Shown here piece after piece: positions 24,391-35,757 of a stretch of DNA of 44,554 nt (position 1 is the first letter of the stretch; the number at the start of each line of letters is the position of its first letter). The position numbers and the translations under genes are program-made. The stretch covers positions 1-44,554 of the forward strand of contig JAJYLP010000020.1 in assembly GCA_021787615.1 (NCBI GenBank). Direction: 5' to 3'. Under the pieces are notes generated by a model. It saw only the letters and a list, made by a program, of their open reading frames with translations. It was not told where the DNA came from and did no database searches. Source of the DNA: Pseudomonadota bacterium. Lineage in GTDB: Bacteria > Pseudomonadota > Gammaproteobacteria > Steroidobacterales > Steroidobacteraceae.

Positions 24391-24981
24391 CCCTCGGAGA
24401 CCGCCTGCCGAGGCGGGCGCGTTTCCGGCTCGTGTTCCCGTCTTCTCGCCCACTCCGCTCGCCGTGGTCTTCCAGTGTATACCGTCCCTTGACTGTTGGA
24501 ACTGAACGGTCACTCTGCTCGAGGATGCGAAGTCGTACACGATGCGCTCGCGGACCACCTTGCCGTTGCGTCTGCTGGTCCATGATTCGACGCGCGTGGG
24601 GCCATGGATCTGCATCCGTGCGGCGAACGGCTTGCCCGCGGACCGACCACTGTTGAACACCTCGTAGTGCCAGAACGCATGATCATGGCGGTCGTAGGTA
24701 TCCACCACGACCGAGTCCACGTGCCGCCCGGCCCAGGTGTTGGAGAAGCTGCACACCATGAACGCTCGATTGGCGGACCAGCGGCAATCCTCATGCCAGG
24801 TCCAGGCGCTCGGAGAGGCTGCGCCGCGCGTGCGAAACTGGCCGTGATACACCCAACGGCCGGCCGAGACTGCGAGCTCGCGCAGCGTGGCGCCATGTCC
24901 GGGGCGCCCCGCCGCGAGCGCCGCGGCAGGCAGAGTCGATATCAGCAGCAGGAATCCGGGCAGGAGACGACGGCTGTTCAT
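24388..24981 (-). CDS. exported hypothetical protein (possible DUF1579/lipocalin-like)
   Basis: 197 residues from ATG 24981. It begins with a clear signal peptide (MNSRRLLPGFLLLISTLPAAALAAG). The mature part reads WVYHGQFRTRG, WTWHEDCRWSANRAFMVCSFS and VVVDTYDRHDHAFWHYEVFN, beta-rich with two cysteines that could form a disulfide, reminiscent of DUF1579-type small barrels. Function unknown. The frame is open 41 codons further upstream, but the signal peptide fixes the start. The start overlaps the stop of an uncertain upstream frame (24978-25331) by 4 nt. Confidence 0.75.
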   Translation of the reverse strand: MNSRRLLPGFLLLISTLPAAALAAGRPGHGATLRELAVSAGRWVYHGQFRTRGAASPSAWTWHEDCRWSANRAFMVCSFSNTWAGRHVDSVVVDTYDRHDHAFWHYEVFNSGRSAGKPFAARMQIHGPTRVESWTSRRNGKVVRERIVYDFASSSRVTVQFQQSRDGIHWKTTASGVGEKTGTRAGNAPASAGGLRG

Positions 24982-25331
24982 TGGCGAGTTCCTCGCGCAG
25001 CGCGCGTGATCCAAATGGCCTCGACGGTGGCAGCCGCACGCACTAATCGGGCGACCGTCAGCTTCGAACGTTGCGCAGCGTGGACTGACAGGGCATCGCG
25101 CCAACGCGACGTCGCCTCCACCAGGGCCTCGGCGCCAGGGAGATCTTGACCCGTCTCATCCGCGGCGGTCAAATTGCGCCGCATCGTCAAGCCGTCCCAA
25201 CCGCCGCGCTCGTCTGAAGTTCGCACAAGGCACTGACGCATGCGCGGCAGGCGCGCGAAGTTCGCCACGACAGCTGCGGCATCGACGGCTAGACTATTCG
25301 GGCACGGCTCGAGCGCTGCCAAGAACAACAC
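24978..25331 (-). CDS. uncertain hypothetical protein
   Basis: A 117-codon frame from GTG 25331, ending in an ATGA overlap with the exported protein gene, which is a sign of coupling. It contains RRNLTAADETGQDLPGAEAL and VEATSRWRDALSVHAAQRSK. Third-position GC looks lower than in neighbouring genes and no family is recognised. It may be chance; if so the 231-bp gap simply holds divergent promoters. Confidence 0.3.
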   Translation of the reverse strand: MLFLAALEPCPNSLAVDAAAVVANFARLPRMRQCLVRTSDERGGWDGLTMRRNLTAADETGQDLPGAEALVEATSRWRDALSVHAAQRSKLTVARLVRAAATVEAIWITRAARGTRQ

Positions 25332-25335
25332 ACCG

Positions 25336-26949
25336 ATGATCCACCGCCGCCCGCTCTTCGCGCTTGCGATCGCAGTGATGCTGTTGCCCGGGCCGCCGGC
25401 AGCGGCCGCTCGCGCGGCGGCTCACGGCCCGCTCGTTGCGACCGCCGATGGGTGGCTGCGCGGGTTGCCGCGCCCCGGCGGCGGTGCTGAGTTTCTCGGC
25501 ATCCCGTACGCGCAGCCGCCGGTGGGCCCTCTTCGATGGCGAGCGCCGCGGCCCGTGAAGAGCTGGCGCGGCGTGCGCCCCGCCGTCGCCTTCGGCCACC
25601 CGTGCGCACAGCCGCCGCTCGGCCCCTGGAATCAGCGCGCCGCCGCGACCGGCCGCGAGAACTGTCTCTTCCTCAATGTCATCGCGCCGCACTGGCCGGT
25701 GAAAAAGCCGCTGCCGGTCATGTTCTGGATTCACGGCGGCGCGAACATCGGCGGCTCGGGCGTCGGGCCGCTCTACAATGCCGGCACGCTCGTCGATCAC
25801 GGCGTGGTGCTCGTCACCATCAACTACCGGCTCGGCATCTTCGGCTTTCTGGCCGCCCCCGCTCTCAGCCGTGAGTCCCGCCACCACGCCTCGGGCGATT
25901 ACGGCCTGATGGATCAGATCCTCGCGCTCAAGTGGGTGCGCTCAAACATCGCGCGCTTCGGCGGCGACCCGCACGACATCACGGTCTTCGGCCAGTCCGC
26001 CGGCGGCACCGACACCGGCCTGCTCATGGCCTCCCGCGCGCGCGGCCTGTTCCAGCGAGCCATCGAGGAGAGCGGCACGCCCTTCATTCCGCCGGTCGAC
26101 TCGCTGCGCAAGGCCGAGCGGGACGGCGCGCGCCTGCTCGCCGCCCTCGGGGTCCCGCCCGGCGCGGCGGGCATCGCCGCCCTGCGCAAGCTCCCGGCGC
26201 ATGCCCTCATCGCCAAAATGGCGACCCTGCCGCGCGGCAAGCTCGCCTTTCCCCAGCCCGACGTCGACGGCTGGGTGATCCCGCGCGTGCCTCTGGCCAC
26301 CTTTGCCGCCGGCCGGGAGGCGCCGGTCCCGCTGCTGTTCGGCACGACGACGCGCGAGATGAATTTCCCGATGCCGGTCGCCATGATCCGCGCCACCATC
26401 CGCAGCACCACCGGCCCGCTCGCCCCACGGGTGCTCGTCCTCTACGGCTTCGCGCACGGCGGGCAAGGCACCTCCAGCCCCGAATACGGCAGCGGCGTCA
26501 ACCAGTGGCTCGCCGACGTCACCTTCCGCTGCCCGGCGGTGCTCGAGGCGCGCTGGCACACCGCGGGCCACCACATCGCCTATGAGTACCAGTTCGATCA
26601 CCCGCTGCCCGGGCAGCCCTTCGCGGTGCACTCCTCCGAGCTGCCGTACGTATTCGGCTTCTTCCCGGGGCCCGGCACCGATTCGGACCCGCTCGGCGAG
26701 AGCGCGGCGCCCTTCACGCGCGCGGACCACAGCCTCTCGCGGCTGATGGAGCGTTACTGGACGAACTTCGCCCGGAGCGGCGATCCGAACGGACCGGGGC
26801 TGCCCGAGTGGCCAGCCTTCGGCGCCCGGCAGCGCTACATCCAGTTCCTGAAGGACGGCCACGTGGCGCTCGCCAGCCACATCCGCCGTGCGCAGTGCAG
26901 TCTGTTTCGCGCGGCGATGCAGCGACTGATGCGCCGCAGGATCCACTGA
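25336..26949 (+). CDS. exported type-B carboxylesterase
   Basis: Serine esterase of the COesterase (alpha/beta hydrolase) family acting outside the inner membrane. The 537-residue product starts with a signal peptide (MIHRRPLFALAIAVMLLPGP, cleavage after the Ala-rich stretch near 25-30). The family pattern is clear: FLGIPYAQPPVGPLRW, ENCLFLNVI, MFWIHGGANIGG (oxyanion hole) and the nucleophile elbow FGQSAGG with Ser221; the C-terminal half has HSSELPYVFGF with the probable catalytic His region and MERYWTNFARSGDPNGPG. Substrate is not shown. The frame is open 32 codons upstream, but the signal peptide fixes ATG 25336. Confidence 0.9.
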   Translation: MIHRRPLFALAIAVMLLPGPPAAAARAAAHGPLVATADGWLRGLPRPGGGAEFLGIPYAQPPVGPLRWRAPRPVKSWRGVRPAVAFGHPCAQPPLGPWNQRAAATGRENCLFLNVIAPHWPVKKPLPVMFWIHGGANIGGSGVGPLYNAGTLVDHGVVLVTINYRLGIFGFLAAPALSRESRHHASGDYGLMDQILALKWVRSNIARFGGDPHDITVFGQSAGGTDTGLLMASRARGLFQRAIEESGTPFIPPVDSLRKAERDGARLLAALGVPPGAAGIAALRKLPAHALIAKMATLPRGKLAFPQPDVDGWVIPRVPLATFAAGREAPVPLLFGTTTREMNFPMPVAMIRATIRSTTGPLAPRVLVLYGFAHGGQGTSSPEYGSGVNQWLADVTFRCPAVLEARWHTAGHHIAYEYQFDHPLPGQPFAVHSSELPYVFGFFPGPGTDSDPLGESAAPFTRADHSLSRLMERYWTNFARSGDPNGPGLPEWPAFGARQRYIQFLKDGHVALASHIRRAQCSLFRAAMQRLMRRRIH

Positions 26950-26985
26950 CACGCCTGCGACGTAAAATCCGAACAGAGCCAGCCC

Positions 26986-27741
26986 ATGCGATCCGCCACA
27001 AATCGTTTCCGCTTGCCCGCGTGCGCCCTCGCCCTCGGACTGCTCGCCTGTGCGGGCGCGAGCGCGGCCACCCTCGCCCCGGCGCGGCACGGCACTTTCG
27101 GTCATTACACCTTCGCGCTCACTTGGCAGCCGGGCTTCTGCACGACCGATGGCGGCTGCCTGCGCGATCCGCCGCACACGGTCCTGATCGGATTGCATGG
27201 GCTATGGGCATCGCGGCCCCGCTCCCTGATCGAACGCCACATCAGCGCGCCGCAGTGGTGGCGCCGCGGCTGCGACTATTTCCATCACAGCGATCTGTCG
27301 CCGCGGCTTCCTCCGGCAATGCGCTCTGACCTGCACCGCGTCATGCCGCACCTGCGGCACAGTCTGCTGATACATGAGTACGACAAGCACGTACAGTGCT
27401 TCGGCTTCGACGCACGGACGTTCTTCGCAACCGAGCTGCACATGCGGCTCGAGGTGCTCGAAAGTCCCTTCGGGCGCTATCTGACCGCGAGCGCCGAGGG
27501 CCATGACGTCCGCCGCGCGGACCTCATCCACATGTTCATGCACACCTTTGGAACCGACCAGCGCTCCGCTTTGCAGCTGCGCTGCGCGCGCGATCGGCGC
27601 GGGCGCACGGTGCTGACGCAGCTCTGGATCACCCTGCACACCAATGCGCTTGCCCGCTTCCCGCGCGACGGCGCGCTGATGAACGCCCCAATCGCACAGA
27701 ACAACTGCCCGGCGCGCTTGCGCGTTCCGCGCTGGCACTGA
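26986..27741 (+). CDS. secreted/periplasmic ribonuclease, RNase T2 family
   Basis: Endonuclease that cuts RNA without metal to 2',3'-cyclic nucleotides, usually periplasmic in bacteria. 251 residues with a signal peptide (about 1-28, ending GASAATLAP). Both active-site blocks are present: IGLHGLW with His71, and HEYDKHVQCFG with Glu131, Lys134 and His135; paired cysteines fit the disulfide pattern. The second block is slightly unusual (EYDKHVQC rather than EWxKHGxC). It follows the esterase by 36 nt on the same strand. With cdd and the pyrimidine operon downstream it suggests RNA scavenging. Confidence 0.88.
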   Translation: MRSATNRFRLPACALALGLLACAGASAATLAPARHGTFGHYTFALTWQPGFCTTDGGCLRDPPHTVLIGLHGLWASRPRSLIERHISAPQWWRRGCDYFHHSDLSPRLPPAMRSDLHRVMPHLRHSLLIHEYDKHVQCFGFDARTFFATELHMRLEVLESPFGRYLTASAEGHDVRRADLIHMFMHTFGTDQRSALQLRCARDRRGRTVLTQLWITLHTNALARFPRDGALMNAPIAQNNCPARLRVPRWH

Positions 27742-27808
27742 CGGCCGGTATCGCCCGGAAGCTTCCCGCAGTCATCCCCCACCGGCTGCCCGGACCCCAA
27801 CGGGACTG

Positions 27809-27838
27809 CGCCGCTCGCCCCCCGCTTCAAGAGCGGCG
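27809..27838. terminator. candidate bidirectional terminator
   Basis: A perfect 8-bp stem CGCCGCTC/GAGCGGCG with a 14-nt loop between the convergent RNase T2 and cdd genes. No T run follows on either strand, so this is only a candidate. Confidence 0.3.
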
Positions 27839-27930
27839 GACCCAAGGTTGCGCGACCCCGACGCTGGCCGCGGCGGGTAGAAGTGCATTACCCGCTGCCG
27901 ATCTGCCTGACGTGCAGGTACCGAGAAGAC

Positions 27931-28335
27931 TCAGGCCTTGCCGAGCTGCGGCGCCGAAAAGCCGTGCGGCAGCAGCTCGCCCACGCTCCAGCGGCGCAGC
28001 CCGTCCGGCCCGTCGCAGTACACGGGGGTCTGCGCAGCGGCGAATTCCGCGATCACCTGACGGCAGGCGCCGCATGGCGAGAGCAGGTCCGTCCCGCTCG
28101 ACGTGACGGCCACCGCAGTGATCCGCCGCGCACCGGCGGCGACCGCGGAAAAAATCGCCACGCGCTCGGCGCAGACTGCGAGCCCATAGGAGAGATTCTC
28201 GACGTTCACGCCCGTGAACACCCGCCCCTGCTCATCGACGACCGCGGCCGCGACACGCAAGTGCGAGTATGGCGCATAGGCGCGCTGCAGACCCTCGCGC
28301 GCGGCGGCCATCAGGGCGTTGGGATCAATGGGCAT
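27931..28335 (-). CDS. cdd: cytidine deaminase
   Basis: Zinc enzyme converting cytidine and deoxycytidine to uridine and deoxyuridine. 134 residues, the homotetrameric short form. Zinc ligands and catalytic Glu: VCAER (Cys55, Glu57) and SPCGACRQV (Cys88, Cys91); nucleoside-binding NVENLSYGL is present. It is divergent from the LysR-type gene. It feeds uracil nucleosides to the pathway encoded at 29.5-41.5 kb. Confidence 0.95.
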   Translation of the reverse strand: MPIDPNALMAAAREGLQRAYAPYSHLRVAAAVVDEQGRVFTGVNVENLSYGLAVCAERVAIFSAVAAGARRITAVAVTSSGTDLLSPCGACRQVIAEFAAAQTPVYCDGPDGLRRWSVGELLPHGFSAPQLGKA

Positions 28336-28431
28336 GCACGTCTCTCCTCAATGTCGGGCCAGCGGCCGGTTCTGCGGCCGCATCCCGCCCGGATACGCTC
28401 GTTGGTGAAAATCAAACTATCATGCGATCTC

Positions 28432-28452
28432 GCGCCGGCGCAACGCCGGCGC
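28432..28452. repeat. perfect inverted repeat between cdd and the LysR gene
   Basis: GCGCCGGCG-CAA-CGCCGGCGC, 9-bp arms with a 3-nt loop. Could be a regulator site or a structure in the cdd or lysR leader. Confidence 0.5.
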
Positions 28453-28515
28453 CCCGTCCGCCCGCGCCGCCACAGTTGCGGCAGCGCGGCAATCCATGTT
28501 GCAATCGAACCGGTC

Positions 28516-28530
28516 GAGACCGAAGGTCTC
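28516..28530. promoter_or_regulatory. inverted repeat immediately upstream of the LysR gene
   Basis: GAGACC-GAA-GGTCTC, a perfect 6-bp palindrome ending at a possible GTG start (28531) of the regulator. It may be an operator for the regulator itself. Confidence 0.4.
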
Positions 28531-28545
28531 GTGAGACTCTCCACC

Positions 28546-29484
28546 ATGGCGCTACGTGAGCGGGCTCTGCTCGGCCAGATCAGCGACGTCGACCTGCGCC
28601 TCGTGCGCATGTTCTGCGCCGTGGCGGACTGCGGCGGCATCGCCACAGCCGAGCTGAAGCTCAACATCGACATCTCCACCGTCAGCCGGCACATCAAGGA
28701 CCTCGAGACGCGCCTCGGGCTGGTCCTGTGCCGGCGCGGCCGCTCGGGATTCGCGCTGACGCCCGACGGTGAGCGCGTCTATGCCGCCGCCCAGCAGCTG
28801 CTGCGCGCGCTCGATACGTTCCGCACCGATGTGCTCGACGCCGGCCGCACGCTGGAAGGCACTCTGCACTTGGCGCTGTTCGAGAAGACCGCCACCAATC
28901 CGCATGCCCACATCGCCGCCGCGCTCGCGCAATTCCAGCAGATGGCCGGCGCGGTGACGCTGCATCTGCACGTCAGCGACATCACCGCGATCGAGCAGGG
29001 CGTCATCGACGGACAGTTCCACCTCGGTGTGATCCCGGAGCATCGCCGCTCCGAGCGGCTCGCGTACCATGAGCTGTTCGACGAGACGATGCTGCTTTAC
29101 GTCGGGCGCGATCATCCGTGGTTTGCGACGGCGGGGCGCGCGCGGGACTGGAGCGACCTCGGTGCGCAGCGCCTCGCGGGGCTCGATTACCATTCGCCCA
29201 ACATGGAAATCACCCGCATGCACGATCTCACCTGCAGCGCGACCGCATCGGACCAGGAGGGCGTTGCGCATCTGATCCTCTCGGGCGCCTTCCTCGGCTT
29301 CCTCCCCGCCCACTACGCCGCTCCCTTCGTCAGCGAGGACCGGCTGCGCGCGGTCTATCCCGACGGCCTGCGCTACGAGTGCCGCTACTCCGCCATCCAT
29401 CTGAAACCGCTGCCGCCGCTGCGCGCCGCGCAGGTATTCCTCAGCTGCCTGCTCGCGAGCCGGCACGGCGTGTCCGCCGGATGA
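28546..29484 (+). CDS. LysR-family transcriptional regulator
   Basis: One-component regulator. 312 residues: N-terminal winged helix-turn-helix (LRLVRMFCAVADCGGIATAELKL and TVSRHIKDLETRLGLVLCRRGRSGFALTPDG, about 15-75) followed by the effector domain (TLHLALFEK, FHLGVIPEHRR, ILSGAFLGFLPAHYA). I chose ATG 28546; a GTG five codons upstream is an alternative and neither has a strong ribosome binding site. Divergent from cdd and convergent with the beta-ureidopropionase gene. LysR regulators often control a divergent neighbour, so cdd is a plausible target. Confidence 0.9.
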   Translation: MALRERALLGQISDVDLRLVRMFCAVADCGGIATAELKLNIDISTVSRHIKDLETRLGLVLCRRGRSGFALTPDGERVYAAAQQLLRALDTFRTDVLDAGRTLEGTLHLALFEKTATNPHAHIAAALAQFQQMAGAVTLHLHVSDITAIEQGVIDGQFHLGVIPEHRRSERLAYHELFDETMLLYVGRDHPWFATAGRARDWSDLGAQRLAGLDYHSPNMEITRMHDLTCSATASDQEGVAHLILSGAFLGFLPAHYAAPFVSEDRLRAVYPDGLRYECRYSAIHLKPLPPLRAAQVFLSCLLASRHGVSAG

Positions 29485-29514
29485 TGCCGGCGGACAGGCC
29501 CTCGCCCGGCCTGC

Positions 29515-30381
29515 TCATTCGGCGGCGGTCAGGCGGCCGTAGAGCTCCGGCCTGCGGTCGCGGAAGAACTGCCAGCGGTTGCGGATCTCGGCGACCATGT
29601 CCATATCCATCTCATGCACCAGCAGCTCGTCCTTGTCGCGGCTCGCGATCGCCTCGATCTGTCCGCGCGGATTGACGAAGTAGCTCTGGCCGTAGAACTC
29701 GCCGATGTCCCATGGCTTCTCCCGCCCGACGCGGTTGATCGCGCCGATCCAACACCCGTTGGCGGCCGCCGATGCCGGCTGCTCGAGCTTCCACAGGTAC
29801 TCGGACAGACCCGCGACCGTCGCCGACGGGTTGACGATGTACTCCGCCCCGTTCAGCGCCAGCGCGCGCCACCCCTCGGGGAAGTGGCGGTCGTAGCAGA
29901 TGTACACGCCGAGTTTGCAGTAGCGCGTCTTGAACACCGGCCAATCCGAGGCGCCCGGCTTGAAAAAGAACTTCTCCCAGAATCCCGCCACCTGCGGAAT
30001 GTGCGTCTTGCGGTACTTGCCGAGATAGCTGCCGTCGGCGTCGATCACCGCCGCGGTGTTGTAGTAAATACCCGCCACGGGATCGGCCTCGTAGATCGGC
30101 ACCACGATGACCATCCGGTAGCGCTTCGCGAAGGCCTGCATCTCCTCGGTGGTCGGCCCCGGTACGGGCTCTGCGGCCGCGTACCACTTGACGTCCTGAC
30201 TGGGACAGAAATACGGCTGCGTGAACACCTCCTGGAAGCAAAGCACCTGAACGCCCCGCGCACCCGCCTGCTCGATCAGCGGGCGGTGTGCTGCCAGCAT
30301 GGCCTCGCGGATCCTCGCCGGCGATTCGGCCGTATCCGCCTTCAGCGCCATCTGTATCAGACCCCCACGCAGCTTTGCCAT
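29515..30381 (-). CDS. beta-ureidopropionase (N-carbamoyl-beta-alanine amidohydrolase)
   Basis: Last step of reductive pyrimidine breakdown: N-carbamoyl-beta-alanine to beta-alanine, CO2 and ammonia. 288 residues, nitrilase fold with the catalytic triad Glu51 (CFQEVFTQPYF), Lys125 (YRKTHIPQV) and Cys162 (YICYDRHFPEGWR), and the subfamily pattern GFWEKFFFKPG. Placement after the dihydropyrimidinase gene supports this substrate over other carbamoyl amides. Confidence 0.93.
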   Translation of the reverse strand: MAKLRGGLIQMALKADTAESPARIREAMLAAHRPLIEQAGARGVQVLCFQEVFTQPYFCPSQDVKWYAAAEPVPGPTTEEMQAFAKRYRMVIVVPIYEADPVAGIYYNTAAVIDADGSYLGKYRKTHIPQVAGFWEKFFFKPGASDWPVFKTRYCKLGVYICYDRHFPEGWRALALNGAEYIVNPSATVAGLSEYLWKLEQPASAAANGCWIGAINRVGREKPWDIGEFYGQSYFVNPRGQIEAIASRDKDELLVHEMDMDMVAEIRNRWQFFRDRRPELYGRLTAAE

Positions 30382-30466
30382 CGTTCGTCTCCTGCAGTGT
30401 TATGTCGTCGCAATCGCATCTGCCGCCCGCAGCACTGCTGCCCGACCGCGCCCGCCCGCGCAGCGC

Positions 30467-31984
<1,518 letters not shown>

Positions 31985-32009
31985 TCACAGTCATTTCTCG
32001 GCGCCGCAC

Positions 32010-33551
<1,542 letters not shown>

Positions 33552-33555
33552 GGTT

Positions 33556-34914
33556 TCAGCCGGTGTGGTTGAGCGTTTCACCGAGAGCATCGACCAGGCG
33601 GTCGATCTCGGCCGTGGTGCTGATGAAGGGCGGCGCCAGCTGGATCGTGGCGCCGCCATAGCGGACATAGAAGCCCTTCTCGAGCATCGCCATCGCCACT
33701 TCGTACGGTCGGCGCGCCGGCTCCCCGGGCAGCGCCTCCAAGGTGAAGCCCGCGGCGAGTCCGTAGTTGCGGATGTCCATGACGTGCCGCGCGCCGCGCA
33801 GCCCGTGCACCGCGCGCTCGAAGTGCGGCGCGAGCTCGCGCACCCGCTCCGGCACGTGGTCGCGCTCCAGCAGATCGAACGTGGCGATGCCGGCCGCGCA
33901 CGCCACCGGATGGGCCGAGTAGGTGTAGCCGTGCGGCAGCTCGAGCAGGTACTCCTGACCGCCCGCGTTCATGAACGCATCGTAGATCTCCTTCTTCACC
34001 ACGACGCCGCTGAGAGGTTGGGTGCCGTTGGTGCTCTGCTTGGCGAAGGTCAGAAGATCCGGCGTGACGCCGAAGGCCTCAGCGCCCGTCCAGGCGCCGC
34101 AGCGCCCGAAGCCGGTGATCACCTCATCGAAGATCAGCAGAATATTGTGCTCGGTGCAGATCTCGCGCAGCCGCGCCAGATAGCCGCGCGGGGGCACGAT
34201 GACGCCCGCGGACCCGGAGAACGGCTCGACGATCACCGCGGCGATGGTCGAGGCGTCATGCAGGCGGATCAGGCCGAGGAGCGACTCGGCGAGCTCGGCG
34301 CCGCTCGCGAGCGGCTCGCCGCGGAAGTACGAGCCGGCCGGCGGCTGCAGGTCCGCGAGGTGGTCCGACTCGATGCCCTGACCGTAGAGCTTGCGGTTCG
34401 CCACCATGCCGCCGACCGAGATGCCACCGAAATTGACGCCGTGGTAGCCCTGCATGCGCCCGATGAGGCGCGACTTGCCCCCCTGTCCCCTGACGCGCCA
34501 GTAGGCGCGGGCAATCTTCAACGAGGTGTCCACGGCATCCGAGCCCGACCCGCCGCCGAACATCACGTGATCGAGGCTCGCGGGCATGTGCGCGACGATC
34601 CGGTTGGCGAGCTCGAACGACAGCGGGTGCCCGAACTGGAACGCCGGGGCGTAATCGAGCGTCGCGATCTGACGGCTCACCGCCTCGACGATCTCCTTAC
34701 GCCCGTGACCGAGGCCCGTGCACCACAGCCCCGAGAGGCCGTCGAAGATCTTGCGCCCGTGCAGGTCGGTGTAATACGCGCCCTCGGCCGCGGCAAACAG
34801 GCGCGGCGCGGCCTTGAACTGCCGGTTCGCCGTGAACGGCATCCAGTGCGCTTCGAGCCGCGCGGCGTCCGCGGACGGCGCGCTCTGGCGAACAGTTGCT
34901 CGGGGATTTGCCAT
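33556..34914 (-). CDS. beta-alanine:pyruvate-type omega-aminotransferase
   Basis: Class III PLP aminotransferase that converts beta-alanine (or 3-aminoisobutyrate) to the semialdehyde. 452 residues with the family signature HNILLIFDEVITGFGRCG, PLP-lysine region LTFAKQSTNGTQPLSG and the N-terminal WMPFTANRQFK typical of the beta-alanine-pyruvate group. Start ATG 34914 with GGAG upstream; the frame is open 13 codons further. It is tightly coupled to mmsA. The 114 nt in front contain AGTTT-AC-AAACT and AACCGGTT palindromes, possible operators. Confidence 0.92.
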   Translation of the reverse strand: MANPRATVRQSAPSADAARLEAHWMPFTANRQFKAAPRLFAAAEGAYYTDLHGRKIFDGLSGLWCTGLGHGRKEIVEAVSRQIATLDYAPAFQFGHPLSFELANRIVAHMPASLDHVMFGGGSGSDAVDTSLKIARAYWRVRGQGGKSRLIGRMQGYHGVNFGGISVGGMVANRKLYGQGIESDHLADLQPPAGSYFRGEPLASGAELAESLLGLIRLHDASTIAAVIVEPFSGSAGVIVPPRGYLARLREICTEHNILLIFDEVITGFGRCGAWTGAEAFGVTPDLLTFAKQSTNGTQPLSGVVVKKEIYDAFMNAGGQEYLLELPHGYTYSAHPVACAAGIATFDLLERDHVPERVRELAPHFERAVHGLRGARHVMDIRNYGLAAGFTLEALPGEPARRPYEVAMAMLEKGFYVRYGGATIQLAPPFISTTAEIDRLVDALGETLNHTG

Positions 34915-35028
34915 CGCTTGTACTCCAGATGCTCCAGAGCCCAACACGCTCACAGCATGACAGACTCGCCAACCGGTTCAGTTTACAAACTCTGCAGACT
35001 CAGTGGCAAAGCCGCACCTCGCGCGGCC

Positions 35029-35757
35029 TCATGACAATCCGCAGCCGCGCAGGATGAGCGACACCACGTGCTGCGTAGCCCGCGCCTGCGCCGCGCGCTC
35101 CAGGCTCGCGCAGCCGAGCACGGCACAGATCTGCACCTCGAAGTCCGCGTACGTCTGGGTCGCCGCCCAGATGGTGAAGAAAAGGTGGCTGCTGTCGACC
35201 GGCGCCATGCGCCCCTCGGCAATCCACTGATCGATCACCGCGACCTTGCGGCGCATCAACGGGCGCAGCGTGCGCACCAGCGTCGTGCGCAGCACCGGCG
35301 CGCCGTGCAGCAGCTCGTTGGCCCACACCCGCGAGGCGTAGGGGCGTGCGAAGGACAGGCGCATCTTCTCGCGGATATAGCGCTCGAGCGCCTCGCGCGG
35401 CTCGGCGGTGGCGACGATGCAGTCCGCCGGCTCCAGCCACTCGCGCAGCGTCCGCTCGAGCACCGCTCGGTACAGCGCCTTCTTGCTGCCGAAATAATAG
35501 TGCAGGTTGGGCTTAGGCAGCCCGGCCGCCTTGGCGATCTCGGCCATGGTCGCCCCGCCGAAACCGGCGCCCGCGAACACACGCTCGGCGGCCTGGATGA
35601 TGGCGGCCTCGTGGGCGAGGCGCTTGCGCCGCGGCTGCGCCCCGCCCTCCTCTGCGCCGCGCGGTCGAGCGGTCTCGCGCAGCGTCGCCACCGCGTCGGC
35701 CCGCTTCGCGCGCGATCGCACCGCGACACGGCGCGGTTGCGGCCTCGCGGCGGCCAT
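35029..35757 (-). CDS. rutR: RutR-like TetR-family regulator of pyrimidine catabolism
   Basis: 242 residues. The helix-turn-helix is at about 50-95 (VFAGAGFGGATMAEIAKAAG, LPKPNLHYYFGSKKALYRAV); the C-terminal part (ALERYIREKMRLSFARPYASRVWANELLHGAPVL, FFTIWAATQTYADFEVQI) matches the RutR ligand domain. RutR of E. coli binds uracil/thymine. A ~50-residue basic N-terminal extension is unlike E. coli RutR. The ATG overlaps the preA stop by one base (TGATG), so it is the last gene of a preT-preA-regulator unit and could autoregulate through the palindrome at 38492. Confidence 0.88.
   Translation of the reverse strand: MAAARPQPRRVAVRSRAKRADAVATLRETARPRGAEEGGAQPRRKRLAHEAAIIQAAERVFAGAGFGGATMAEIAKAAGLPKPNLHYYFGSKKALYRAVLERTLREWLEPADCIVATAEPREALERYIREKMRLSFARPYASRVWANELLHGAPVLRTTLVRTLRPLMRRKVAVIDQWIAEGRMAPVDSSHLFFTIWAATQTYADFEVQICAVLGCASLERAAQARATQHVVSLILRGCGLS

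Noticed and set aside
27883-28545. Upstream extension of the LysR frame
   Set aside because: Overlaps cdd on the other strand and precedes the helix-turn-helix by 220 residues with no family match.
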